Below, piece after piece: positions 48,403 through 59,754 of a stretch of DNA of 64,000 nucleotides. Made by a program: the position numbers and the translations under genes. The stretch is taken from assembly GCA_949358305.1 (NCBI GenBank), contig OX442317.1, positions 7,382,186-7,446,185 on the forward strand, given 5' to 3'. This stretch comes from Strigamia acuminata (taxonomy: Eukaryota > Arthropoda > Chilopoda > Geophilomorpha > Linotaeniidae). Positions within the stretch are counted from its first letter, which is position 1; each line of letters opens with the position of its first letter. Under the pieces are notes generated by a model. It ran no database searches. It was not told where the DNA came from and saw nothing but the letters and a program-made list of their open reading frames with translations.

Positions 48403-48945
48403 TTCGTGGCACCGCCACCAGATGGTGCAACGAACTGTTTTTAGCACCATCTGGTGGTGGTGTCACGAACTAAAATATTGCCACCAGATGGCGCTGCTAA
48501 AAAAAAGTTTGAACGAATCTTTTGGATATTTCGTTGCGCCATCTGGTGGCAATATTTTAGTTCGTGACACCGCCACCAGATGGTGCAAAAAACAGTTCGT
48601 TGCGCCATCTGATGGCGGTGTCACGAACTAAAATATCGCCACCAGACGGCGCTGCTAAAATGAAGTTTGAACGAATCTAATGGATATTTCGTTGCGCCAT
48701 CTGGTGGCAATATTTTAGTTCGTGACACCGCCACCAGATGGTGCAAAAAACAGTTCGTTGCGCCATCTGATGGCGGTGTCACGAACTAAAATATCGCCAC
48801 CAGACGGCGCTGCTAAAATGAAGTTTGAACGAATCTAATGGATATTTCGTTGCGCCATCTGGTGGCGATATTTTAGTCCGTCACACCGCCACCAGATGGT
48901 GCTAAAACAGTTCGTTGCGCCATCTGGTGGCGGTGTCATGAACTG
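48403..48945. repeat. 158-bp tandem array of CTCF-like motifs
   Basis: CCACCAGATGGTGC recurs at 48,415, 48,573, 48,731 and 48,889, exactly 158 bp apart. Each unit carries four related motifs in alternating orientation. + copies are at 48,481 (CCACCAGATGGCGC), 48,639 and 48,797 (CCACCAGACGGCGC). - copies are at 48,444, 48,536, 48,602, 48,694, 48,760, 48,852 and 48,917. CCACCAGATGGCGC fits the published metazoan CTCF consensus CCASYAGRKGGCRS at every position. AGTTCGTGACACCG and CGGTGTCACGAACT flank the motifs as inverted words. A regulatory role is inferred; a CATCTG/CAGATG E-box reading is an alternative. Confidence 0.85.
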
Positions 48946-49425
48946 AAAGAACTAATAAAAATTTAATTGTAAATTTAGTTTGTGTTCATATTTATTTTTT
49001 TGCAAAAACGAACGAAATAAATAACTTTATTTAAAATTTTATTTAAAAAAGATAATACATAATTATAACAAATAAATACACATGATGACATGCAAGTTAC
49101 AAAGAAAGAGAAACAATTGGAAATAAGAGCCAGAAAAAGAAGAATAAAACAAAAGACAAAGAAGAATATAAATAAAAGCAACAAAATAAACAAGAGCGAG
49201 CAGAAAAACAAGTAAAAGGAGAAAAACGACGAGTAGGAGAAGAAAAACAAGTAAAAGGAGAAAAACGACGAGTAGAAGAAGAAAAATAACGAAAGAAGAA
49301 AACAGAATGAAAATAAAAGCTAGAATAAAAAAATAAAAGATATTAAAAGCAAGAGAAAAACAAGGAATCGAAGAAGAAAAACGACGAGTGAGAAGAAAAC
49401 GCACGAGTAACAAATAAAATAACAC
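48946..49425. repeat. A-rich low-complexity tract with 39-bp repeat
   Basis: Purine-rich sequence of GAAAAAC and GAAGAA words. At 49,202-49,279 a 39-bp unit containing AGAAAAACAAGTAAAAGGAG and ACGACGAGTAG is repeated twice, with decayed copies to about 49,400. Its - strand translation gives spurious hydrophobic frames. Confidence 0.7.
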
Positions 49426-49646
49426 TTATAGTAAAACGATGTAGATGAAATTTGAACCTCCAGAAGCAATGCCTTCAGAATAAATAATTAGTCCTATTTC
49501 CTTCTCCATTTTCAAATTCAATTTCCATTTCCAACCCTTCGCCGATCCATTGGTAGCCGTCGGGACAATCACGCATGTATTTCCCGGCGCGTCGGCAGTG
49601 CAGTCACCGTGATAGCTGCTTCCCGCTTCGATGCATTCGTTATACT
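49426..49646 (-). pseudogene. EGF-like domain exon relic inside the spacer
   Basis: On the - strand a good acceptor (TAAAATTCTTCATTTCAG) opens a GC-rich segment. The frame starts YNECIEAGSSYHGDCTADAP. A shift to the next frame at about 49,573 then gives GKYMRDCPDGYQWIGEG. Together they follow the EGF-like spacing C..C..G.Y..C-P-x-G-Y-x-x-x-G, with the fourth cysteine replaced and a frameshift between the two halves. The unshifted frame runs on to a TAA at 49,426. There is no mirror copy in the left half of the spacer. It is best read as a decayed or captured exon of a host multi-EGF gene. A genuine exon with a sequencing error is the alternative. Confidence 0.45.
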
Positions 49647-49688
49647 CTGAAATGAAGAATTTTAGAGTTAAAATTTAATTCAAAATGG

Positions 49689-49910
49689 AAATAGGCCCAA
49701 TCGACGTGAAATGACGTAAAAATCGTTTAATTATCGCATGAGTATGCCTATCTGGCTCCATTGCGGAGCTACGGGCGAAAAACAGGAAGAAAAGTCTTTG
49801 GAGAAGTCTGTTTTTGGCCGATAACTAGGCAAAGGAGCCAGATAGACATACTCATGCCATAAATAAACGATATTTTACGTCATTTCAAGTCGATTGGGCC
49901 TATTTCCGGC
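49689..49910. repeat. Diverged palindromic unit at the inner edge of the right arm
   Basis: GGCCCAATCGACGTGAAATG to CTATCTGGCTCC is mirrored by GGAGCCAGATAGACATACTC to AAGTCGATTGGGCC around a centre near 49,795. The arrangement parallels the 323-bp unit but the sequence is strongly diverged. It marks the point where arm identity ends. Confidence 0.75.
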
Positions 49911-51153
49911 ACTTTTTCAATTTTGGCCGATTTTAGCAAAAACCCAAAGGCTAACCTATGGAGAAATGGCCAAAATCGGTCCAAAATTGAAAAAGTGCCA
50001 GAAATGAGCTAAATCGATCGAAAATGAGCTAGAAAAGCGAATAAATATCACATGCATATGCCTATCTGTTACGGTTACAGAGTTATGGTAAAAAAACGGA
50101 TTTTTTCAAGAGAAAAAGTTGTCGGAAAACTTGGTTTATTGCAGATATCTCAACAACTGGAGGAGTTAGGCATATGCATGTGATATTTAATCAAATTTTT
50201 AGCTCATTTCCGATCGATTGAGCTCATTTCTGGACTTTTTCAATTTTGGCCGATTTTAGCAAAAACCCAAAGGCTAACCTATGGAGAAATGGCCAAAATC
50301 GGTCCAAAATTGAAAAAGTGCCAGAAATGAGCTAAATCGATCGAAAATGAACTAGAAAAGCGAATAAATATCACATGCATATGCCTATCTGTTACGGTTT
50401 CAGAGTTATGGTAAAAAAACGGATTTTTTCAAGAGAAAAAGTTGTCGGAAAACTTGGTTTATTGCAGATATCTCAACAACTGTAGGAGTTAGGCATATGC
50501 ATGTGATATTTAATCAAATTTTTAGCTCATTTCCGATCGATTGAGCTCATTTCTGGACTTTTTCAATTTTGGCCGATTTTAGCAAAAACCCAAAGGCTAA
50601 CCTATGGAGAAATGGCCAAAATCGGTCCAAAATTGAAAAAGTGCCAGAAATGAGCTAAATCGATCGAAAATGAGCTAGAAAAGCGAATAAATATCACATG
50701 CATATGCCTATCTGTTACGGTTACAGAGTTATGGTAAAAAAACGGATTTTTTCAAGAGAAAAAGTTGTCGGAAAACTTGGTTTATTGCAGATATCTCAAC
50801 AACTGTAGGAGTTAGGCATATGCATGTGATATTTAATCAAATTTTTAGCTCATTTCCGATCGATTGAGCTCATTTCTGGACTTTTTCAATTTTGGCCGAT
50901 TTTAGCAAAAACCCAAAGGCTAACCTATGGAGAAATGGCCAAAATCGGTCCAAAATTGAAAAAGTGCCAGAAATGAGCTAAATCGATCGAAAATGAGCTA
51001 GAAAAGCGAATAAATATCACATGCATATGCCTATCTGTTACGGTTGCAGAGTTATGGTAAAAAAACGGATTTTTTCAAGAGAAAAAGTTGTCGGAAAACT
51101 TGGTTTATTGCAGATATCTCAACAACTGTAGGAGTTAGGCATATGCATGTGAT
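49911..51153. repeat. Right 323-bp tandem array, about 3.9 copies
   Basis: GCATATGCAT recurs at 50,170, 50,493, 50,816 and 51,139, 323 bp apart, in inverse orientation to the left array and in exact register with it. A few substitutions distinguish copies here, for example AACTGGAGG at about 50,156, ATGAACTAG at about 50,347 and GGTTTCAG at about 50,397. It has about two fewer units than the left array. Confidence 0.95.
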
Positions 51154-54100
51154 TTCTCTAAAAATAATTGTAATGGCGGAATGTTTTAATTTATTCAGTT
51201 GTACATTCTTAAATTTGGAATTGTACTTACGTACCCAAATACATTGTGAAGATCAGCAGTACTACCGTAGACTGCAAAAAGTACCGCGGTACAGGCTGCG
51301 GTACTGTACCGCGTACCGTGCCCAACACTGCTAATGGTGTAGTTCCAGCGATATGTGCAGTTACTGCAGGACGATATTTAATGATAGTTTCAGAAGGGTG
51401 TACAACAACTAGCATTAAGACTACTTAATAATAGAGTTTCAGAGATGTACGACTAGCAATAGGACGATACCTAAAGGCAAGGTTCCAATGGAGATTATAT
51501 TGACTAGCAAAATCGCCATTTTCTTCTTTTTGAATAGTGAAGCTACGACGTACAGCACAGTGCTAGCTAGTGAGAAAAAGCCAAAAATATCAAAATCAAA
51601 CCAAAGATAAATTAAAATTTAGCAAACTACGTTCCAAGTGATTTCAAACTTACTCTCTCCTTTTATAAATTGTCCGAATCGTTAATATTAACTTCTTTAA
51701 TCGATTCCAATCTGAAACTAACTTCTGGCAGAAACATGCATGATTCTCGATTCATGAATTTTTTCTTTAGTTTTCGCAGCTTTAGTAATTCGAAATATGT
51801 CACCCAACCCTCAAGTATAAAAAAAAATTATTTCGTTTTAATCGAATAAACTTCACGAACAATTTCATTTGACACACAAGAACCCCCTCACATCAGCAAC
51901 AAACTGTTCAAAATTTTCACAGAATTTCGTTAGGTTTTGCCTGTCGTCAATCAACTGAACCCCCACCAACAAATCATTAAACGAATCGTTGATAACAAAC
52001 TTGGTCCACTTGACTGCTCAAAATGCTTTCCACGATTTCTTGATACTGGTCCTACAAACACAACAAAACAAACTTAATTCTAAATATTTTAAAAAACAAA
52101 TAAAACCCACTTGATACAAGAAAATCAACATAAACAACGCGCCACACGCCGACTGCGCAAGATCAAAATCAAAACTCTACATCAAAACAATATTAAACGT
52201 CATCTATAAATAAAGAAACAACAATTAAATATCGATTATTCCACTACAACTCATTTTCTACCTTCAACAATTGTTTCAGCGCGATGTAACTATAATTCCT
52301 GAGATGGTTTTTAGTCATGTAAGTTATTAAACAGGCCACAAACTCGAAGCACAACGTCATAATGTTCGACGCGAATCTGCCGAAACGTAGAAAAAAATCG
52401 GTCCAAAATTGAAAAAGTGCCAGAAATGAGCTAAATCGATCGGAAATGAGCTAGAAAGCAATTAAACATCACACGCATATGCTTAACTGTTACGGTTGCA
52501 GAGATATGGTCGGAAAATGGAATTTTTCAAGAGAAAAAGTTGTCGGAAAACGTGTAGGAGTTATATATTTTATTTATTTCTTTTATATTTAGTTCTCTTG
52601 CGGGAAAAAATTGCACGGAAAACAAGAAAATATTTCTAGTTTTCCACGCGATTTTTTTCCGCAGCCAATAACAGCTCATTTGCAGCAAACCCCGGCTGCA
52701 ACGTATCCGCGGCGTATCCGCAAGTGTGAACCAGGCTTTACACTTATTTTTTTCCATTTTTTTTCTTTTTTTAATTAAAAAAGAAAAAGAGAAAACCAAA
52801 GTGCTAACTCGGATTTGAACACGCAGTCCAAAGGCCAAAGCCAAACCTTCAGAGCCACAAGAACATTTGTTAGTTATTGCCATTTGAAATCTAATACTAC
52901 GTTTACATGCACCGAATAATTCGAGTGGTGGATATATTTCGAGTGGATAATTCGAGTTGTGTTTACATGCCGAAAATAATCCGTGATTACTTTCGGATTT
53001 TGACCAATGGGGAAGTGCCGGGCGGATCGCGCAATTTCCTTACAATTCCATTTATTTTCTCTGCGACATCAGCCTAAAGTTGGTCCAAATCTTGTCAAAA
53101 CATTTGTTTACTGCTGCAAAGTAAAATTGGTCAAAATAAGAAGGCAAAAAAAAAAAAAACAGAAATCATCAAAACAATTCCACTAATGACTCGTTCAAAT
53201 TCTCAATGTAAAATCCTGCATTTTATGATAAAATGATTTGAATTTACTTGATTTGCTTCAAAATGGTGGCCGCCATCAAAAGATGCGACGATATGTTCCA
53301 TCTGAATTGAATTGAATTTTCGAGCATTTTTAGCCCTGACAACTGTTGACGTTTATCCTCAACGAAAAGTGGCGACGCGCCATCGCCATCTACTGACAAA
53401 AGCTGCAAATTATTATTTAAAATTAAAGATTAACATCCGCAATCGTCTGCCAGCTGAAGTTTTATACGTACAGAATTAAAAACAAAAATTAAAGCTAATA
53501 AAGCAATAAAACCTCAGAAAGAAGTTCATCAACTGAGACTATTAATTTCATCATTGTCTCGCAATGTGTACATTTAACAAGTGATCTGATCGTCCAATGA
53601 GCGATTGTTATTTGAGATTTCGTAGTCTCAAATCCGCCTGCGATTCGTTTGTTTTCCTCTTCAATTTCTTTTATAAAGTGATTCTTCGAGTAGTTCATGC
53701 GGACATCTTTAGCCGAATAATGACCAACTTTTAACAATTTGTACGGAAAATTGGTCCAAGGCCATTTTTGTGCAGTAGACAATCCGGAGATTAATCTCTA
53801 TTGACTCAGTCCAATTTGTTGTATTTTTTAAAGGCTTTTATTTAACTTGACTTGAACGTTTGTGTGTGTGTGTGTGTGCGGGGTTCAACGTCTGGTCACG
53901 TAATGTAACTTTTCATTTTAAAATGAAAAAATTTAACTTAAGGTGACTAAGATAAGTTGGATAGTACTAATTAGATGGTGCTCTACAACTTTGTAATTGG
54001 AAATTTTGCTCTATCTCTACCAGTAACGAGTTAGCAAATGAAAAGTGCATTGTTGCATGTCTGGCATGAAATTTGATTACACCATTGGATTCGTCATCCC

Positions 54101-55325
54101 TACTTTGCTGTAGGCTAGTCTGCTTGGTTTTTTAAAAAAGCATATACTTATTCTGGAAATTGACTGGGGCGTCTCAAATGCGGTCTCAATTTATCAATTT
54201 ATCAAGAGAAACTGTATGGAGTATTTACACAACTTGGTCGCAAGTTGTTGCGTCCGAATGAGATTAATTAATATTGTGATTTCAAATCATCCTCTGCCCG
54301 TGCATCTAAAACCTATTTTAATGCGACATTAGAATATAAACAGCTGCCTTCAGTGTTTAAGTTTGTGCACAATGTTGACGATACGGAGTTGTTGGTAATA
54401 AATTAAAAAATTCAAATTCAACAAAAATTCTTCAAAATATGAAAACGAATTATTTTCACCGGAAATAGTCCTGGACAGGGGATAGATGCAGGTAAAAGAG
54501 CCCAGCAAATTTGTGCACGAAATCTTAACGACATTTAATGTCTTTTGTCATCATTCGCCAACATTTGCCGTAAAAAAATAGCTGTTTTCACCCTTTATGA
54601 AATTTATATAAATGACCATGCAGAATGCAAAAAACACACATAACTGTGAATGTGTGCGAGGCAATTTCGTATTTGGGCCCGTTTCTAGTGCCATTTATGC
54701 GTCTCGGTCTTGCGAGTAAATGGCCCATAAAAATTCATCTTTTTTTCATTCAACCTATGAATTGTGGTTGTGGCTCCCTTATTTGAACACAATTATATAT
54801 TTACTCACGTTTTGGGAGGTGGATGCTTCGCTTGAAAGGATTTATGACACTTAAAAATCTGACGCCTGGCCTGATCTAACATTTGTGACAGCCATTTTGA
54901 ATTTGGTTGTAAAAACTAAAACCCGGCATAAACCAGGTTTTAAAAACCACTCCAGCCTAGATTTTGTTTTTGCAGTTTTTGGTGATGGTTTTTGGTTATT
55001 TTTTTGTCTATTCTGTTTATAGAACTCCATAAACGTTAAAAACCGAAACTTTGAACACATCTAATGAGATATAATATTTACTCACCTCCATCCATACTCA
55101 CCTACCATCCGAAACCCTAAATTTCAGCACATTTTTGGACTCTCTGGATGAACTTTAAATAAGCCTAAAATGAATGCTTTTAAATTTTAAAATATAAGAA
55201 AAGCGTCTTACTTCAACTTACTTCCCCTCAGATGGTGCCAGCAGAAAACGTTCTTCCTCAGATATTATTTTAGTCAAACTGGTCGTCCTTAGATGGTGCT
55301 AGTAACCAGCTTAAAATATACATCT
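49911..55325 (-). repeat. Right arm of 13.7-kb inverted repeat
   Basis: Reverse complement of 41,584-46,998. All small open frames are mirrored with identical translations (51,044, 51,227, 51,246, 52,527, 53,495, 54,851). Outside the tandem array no substitution was noticed by eye. The arm ends in ATATACATCT at 55,325, after which the flanks differ. No target-site duplication is apparent at the two outer ends. Confidence 0.95.
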
Positions 55326-57597
55326 TTGGCCAACAGAAAATAACAAAAAAAAAATTAAAATTCGTTCACTAGTTACATTTTTATAAAATTTATTCCGTGT
55401 TTACACCAGACAAATTGTACTCCTTAGTGCAACCTACTGTAAAATTTTACATTTAAACTGGTTTAAAAATATAAACAACTTTAAATAACTTTAAGAATGC
55501 GCCTAGTGTAACAGCTGTAACACCTAAATTTTTTTTTTACCTAAATATATCTATTGTTGTTCGAATTAATCTTGAAATACGAAGACACATACGCACCTAT
55601 GTATTTGAATTTCTAGTCGAGGGAGGGCAGCACGGGTTTAGAGTGTTTCAAGACCACTGCTGCATGCCTGAAACTGAAGGCGTGATTTATGGAGCAAACT
55701 TTTAAATTATGAAACAAGAGAAATAAACCAAATTTATTTGAAACCAAGTTGACATTCAAAAACATTCAACATATATAATTCTCTTATAATTAGCATAGTT
55801 GGATAACAAATGGCAGAAAATGTCATCAAAATTAAAGGGTCAATCAAACGTATTTTTTAAAACGTACAAGAATGCAGAAAACTAGACAATTATTCTGCAT
55901 TTCTCCAAGATTTATTAATTCATTGCAATTGCAATTGCTCTGCGGTTTAGATCGAATAAAACCAACATTTGTTTTCTTTTAAATTTGTTCTTTTTTGCAT
56001 CACTTCTTCAGCAATAACCATAAATAAAATCGCAGCAACAACAACCAATATGAGCCATTAATGGATTTTATCAATTTCCCGCGAGTTGCGAAAAATGAAC
56101 GGACTTTATTCAGATCTGCAGTAAAGATCTCACGTTTTTCTCGCTTCCTTTCTCTTATGGGTTTTTACACGATTTTTGTGCTATAAGAGAAAAGGGCGAG
56201 AAACTGGGCGACTCATTTCTCGAGGCACAGTGGAAGCTTTTACATGGGAACAAGTCTGCTTAACTCGTGATGTATGGTACCTCGGAGAACAATGATCGTG
56301 CGAGACTGGCTGCTGATAGGACCGTGCGCCAATGTCTTTAACATGGCAACTCGCACTCTGTTGGGGAATAAACTAGAATAGGGAAAATAAGTTTGTCTGC
56401 TCGCTTCACTCTCATCTTTTTGACAGGATAAGAAAAATACTTTTGCGCCACGATAAAATGAAGAATACCCACAAAAATTTCAAATTATTTTTTAAACTTT
56501 TCTAATTTAATAATTTTGTATTATTTCCATATTAGTGCGCAGGATTTCATTTCGCAATGCCATCCTTTGCATTTGCCAGCAATTGCAGTCACCTTCACAT
56601 GTTTTAGCAATTTATGTCTGCCTGTTTTCAACTAGCCAATAGTTACAAACTTTGCGCAGCTTTCTAATTAACTTGTCCAGCCAACTGTACACAGCACACA
56701 AAGTCCGGAAATGTTTGGATAGTCTTCAAATTAGAATTGTGGATAAAAGCTTTGAAAAATTGCAATTATTAAATTCATTTGCATTCTTTCTCTTTTTTCT
56801 GATCAGCAAACTTAATTAGCAAATGTCACATTGACTGCTATGGAATGAATTCAAACTATGTTCCCATGACCTGCCAACTAAAATAGCCATTTAAAAGTGT
56901 GTTTATGTGTTGCACAGACGATAAAAGTCGAAATTCAGCATGGGCCATGAGGCGCACTTTTAAAAGCCAGTTTGTGAAAGTTTAACGGTGCAGGCAAATG
57001 ACCATTTTTTATGGCCTCTAATCAAAGTTGCACCCCATGACTTCTCAATAGTTTGCTGCCAAAACCCCCCGAACTGTTAGCAATCACCCATTTCATAGTA
57101 AACAACCAATTTTCATTGTCTCCTATCGATTTAAATTTGCATTCATTAACACAAGTACCAGAATGTTGAGTTTTATCTCAAATTAAATCATCCTTTGTTT
57201 TTCTTTTTTCTAAACAAAAAATTACACATTTTTTAATTGTGTTTTTAAGTTTATACAAGCAACGACAATTTATAATTCGCACAATACACCCAATTCTGTT
57301 CTGACACGATTTGGATTTAACACGGTCTAGAAAAATTGTGGCTTTTTCATGTTATTTGTAGATGGGGCAAATGAGGTGCACACGGATTCAAAGTTAACGT
57401 TGAACTTATTTATTCTAACATATGGGTTAACAAGTTACAACAGAAATTGACCAGTATTGGCCATAGTTAAGGAATTTCGAGGCGTAGGTGGCGCCTCTAG
57501 TGTCACAAACCAACAAAACACAATTTCTTTAAAAAAAATTGTCTTTTTCAAGTTTGATTTAAATTTTAAGAAAAAATATTTCCATTAATTGGGATTC
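55326..57597. other. A/C-rich non-coding stretch
   Basis: No gene is supported. From here the + strand has more A and C than T and G, the reverse of the left side of the window. The first 200 bases contain AATGCGCCTA (55,496-55,505), a diverged mirror of the left flank. Confidence 0.45.
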
Positions 57598-57721
57598 CGA
57601 TCATTTCGTCGCCTACGTTTCGTAGCCGATCATTTCGTCGCCAGAAATGGCGACGAAATGAGTGCGGTTTTCAGCGTTGGTCAATTTTATTTTTTTTTCT
57701 TGTATGGTCATTTCGTCGCCG
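57598..57721. repeat. CATTTCGTCGCC inverted repeats
   Basis: CATTTCGTCGCC occurs at about 57,602, 57,631 and 57,708 on +, and its complement GGCGACGAAATG at 57,649-57,660. The pair at 57,631-57,660 forms a perfect 12-bp stem with loop AGAAAT. It probably marks a transposon end. Confidence 0.7.
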
Positions 57722-57739
57722 GTCATTGTAATTTTCTAC

Positions 57740-57843
57740 GAAATATTTAGAAATCCCTTTTGTTTATTGTCTAGGAAATATTTAGGGAACTCCTCTTGTT
57801 TGTTGTCTAGTAAATACTTAGGAAATTCCCCTTGTTTGTCTTT
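57740..57843. repeat. 35-bp tandem repeat, three copies
   Basis: Units start at 57,740, 57,775 and 57,810 with GAAATATTTAG-, GAAATATTTAGG- and GTAAATACTTAGG-. All share CCCYTTGTTTRTTGTCTAG-like tails. Confidence 0.75.
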
Positions 57844-59711
57844 CTTTTTTCCTGGAACATATCTACAGTATTAAAACAGAATTGGGTGCACGCCCATCTC
57901 GCATACGATGACATCAACTGAGAATTGAGAAACAACTGGAATTCCCCGTACGTCACCAATGCCATTCCTATTCCCCCTTGGTTACAAACTAAACATATAT
58001 TTTTTTGTCACTTAAAAAACTGAATTCAAATTTTGGAATTAATCAAAGCACTTGTGCTAATTCGAAATAATTGCGTGCAATTTAATTTACTTTTGTTATT
58101 AGGTTTTGTAAAAGTGTCTGTTGCATTCTCCACGTTCTTTATCCAAAGTTTGATAGTGACGGCATGTTATTTAATTAGTCTGCTTGAACTCCAATTAGTG
58201 CACAAGAAAAAGATGGATGATATTGTTTCTCTGTTCATTACACTGACACTAAACTGTCTTCTCTGGAAATTAACAACATTTTATCTGTTTACTGTAAGAA
58301 GTTCAACGAATCATTTCCTAACAAATTGCACGTTTTTTTCTCCTTCTTTACTCCAAATTAGATTTAATTAATTTTTTTTATAATATCAAAATTACTGCGA
58401 ATCAATTTTGATTGCGTCATTTTAAAGTAGAATATATTATTAGAAATTTACAAACGGTTTTCGAGTAAGAAAGAAAGAAAAAAGTGGAAATTCTCTTGTC
58501 ACTAATGTATTTCGTCTTCAATGGGACGAAGAGAAACAGTTCCCAGTCATGGATTTTCCATCAGGTGGGAACAACTTCTTTTCAAATTTGCTTGACTGCT
58601 TTGCTCTTATATCCAAAGGGAAATGGGCTGAATGAGGTGCGAGTTTGTGCGATCCGCTGAAAAGACGACTAAAAACTTTCTTTCTGTTTACTCACCAACT
58701 GAGATGTGTGGACCGAACACAAAAACACAAACACAAAAAAAAACAAAGAAAATACGACTAACAAAACATTCCACGAGTAAATAAACCCATAGAATTAATG
58801 AAGCAAAAACTAAAAAAAAAATTCAACTGCATAACATAAAAATGACAATTGGGACGTTCAATTCGATTTTGATTTTAGTCACATCGCCCTCGTCATAAAA
58901 ATGAGAGATAGAAGCTCATATCTGGATCTAGATCACTTTCCGATTTGGATGGGGATATATGGGGAAATACAGTCCTCGATTAAAGTTGATTAAAATTAGT
59001 TTGAGAGACACAAAAAAAGACGACTTGACTGGTCTGTTGAAAATGTGAAACTTTACTTTATTTCAATGTGTGTGGCATCAATAGGGTGGGTGTCACAGTT
59101 GTTTATATAAGGAAAGGGGAATAAAACAGAACACCAAAATCCCCCTCAAATGAGAAGGAGTCACTCTAAAGCAAAGACCACACAAACAAAAAGGAAACAA
59201 ATGTGATCTAAATGTTTAAATATAATTAGACAAAAACACTAAAATTATATAAATAAAAGCACTGAAAATTATCTAATAAAAACCCTAAATGATATGAATA
59301 AAAAACAAATAAAATAAAACTGATTAAATAAATTGAAAACATATAAAATAAAATAAAACAACTCAGTTTTGACAATCACAGTTCCGTGCTCTTGCACATG
59401 ATTCGTAGCAACATATAACTGTTACAAACTTAATAATGTTTATAAAAATCCATACAGCCATGCAACACTTCATAAAACCTTGATTACACAAACCTAATTT
59501 TGTTTATAAATTCTCTTTAAACAGGAATGTTCAACACAATGCTTGCACAAAGATAAAAATAGCTCTTCAGATTGGTGCATGCATGGGAAGCCACACCAAA
59601 AAATGCATAACAAACTATAGCATTATCTTGCAACTTATAATCAGATAAAAATATCTACAGCGTAACATTTCTTTAAGAAACAAATCATTATTCCGTTTAC
59701 AGCGTTAGGAT
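57844..59711. other. A-rich non-coding stretch
   Basis: Nothing identifiable. It is strongly A-rich and G-poor on + (59,200-59,350). The frame at 58,033-58,371 is hydrophobic and T-rich and is not supported. Confidence 0.45.
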
Positions 59712-59733
59712 TTATATATATATATATATATAT
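59712..59733. repeat. (TA)n microsatellite
   Basis: About eleven TA units. Confidence 0.9.
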
Positions 59734-59754
59734 CATCCGTTTTTTTTTGTTATC

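Noticed and set aside
48975-49425. Two hydrophobic frames on the - strand
   Set aside because: They translate the A-rich, low-complexity tract of the spacer; the hydrophobicity comes from T-rich codons on the complementary strand.
45756-51153. CRISPR-like repeat array
   Set aside because: Repeat units are 323 bp and contiguous without spacers, in eukaryotic DNA.
41584-55325. Polinton/Maverick or other autonomous giant element
   Set aside because: No polymerase, integrase, capsid or transposase frame is present between the arms.
41584-55325. Simple fold-back sequencing artefact
   Set aside because: A fold-back read would make the flanks mirror each other too, but they differ outside 41,584 and 55,325 and the spacer is asymmetric. 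A misjoin across a real repeat cannot be excluded from sequence alone.
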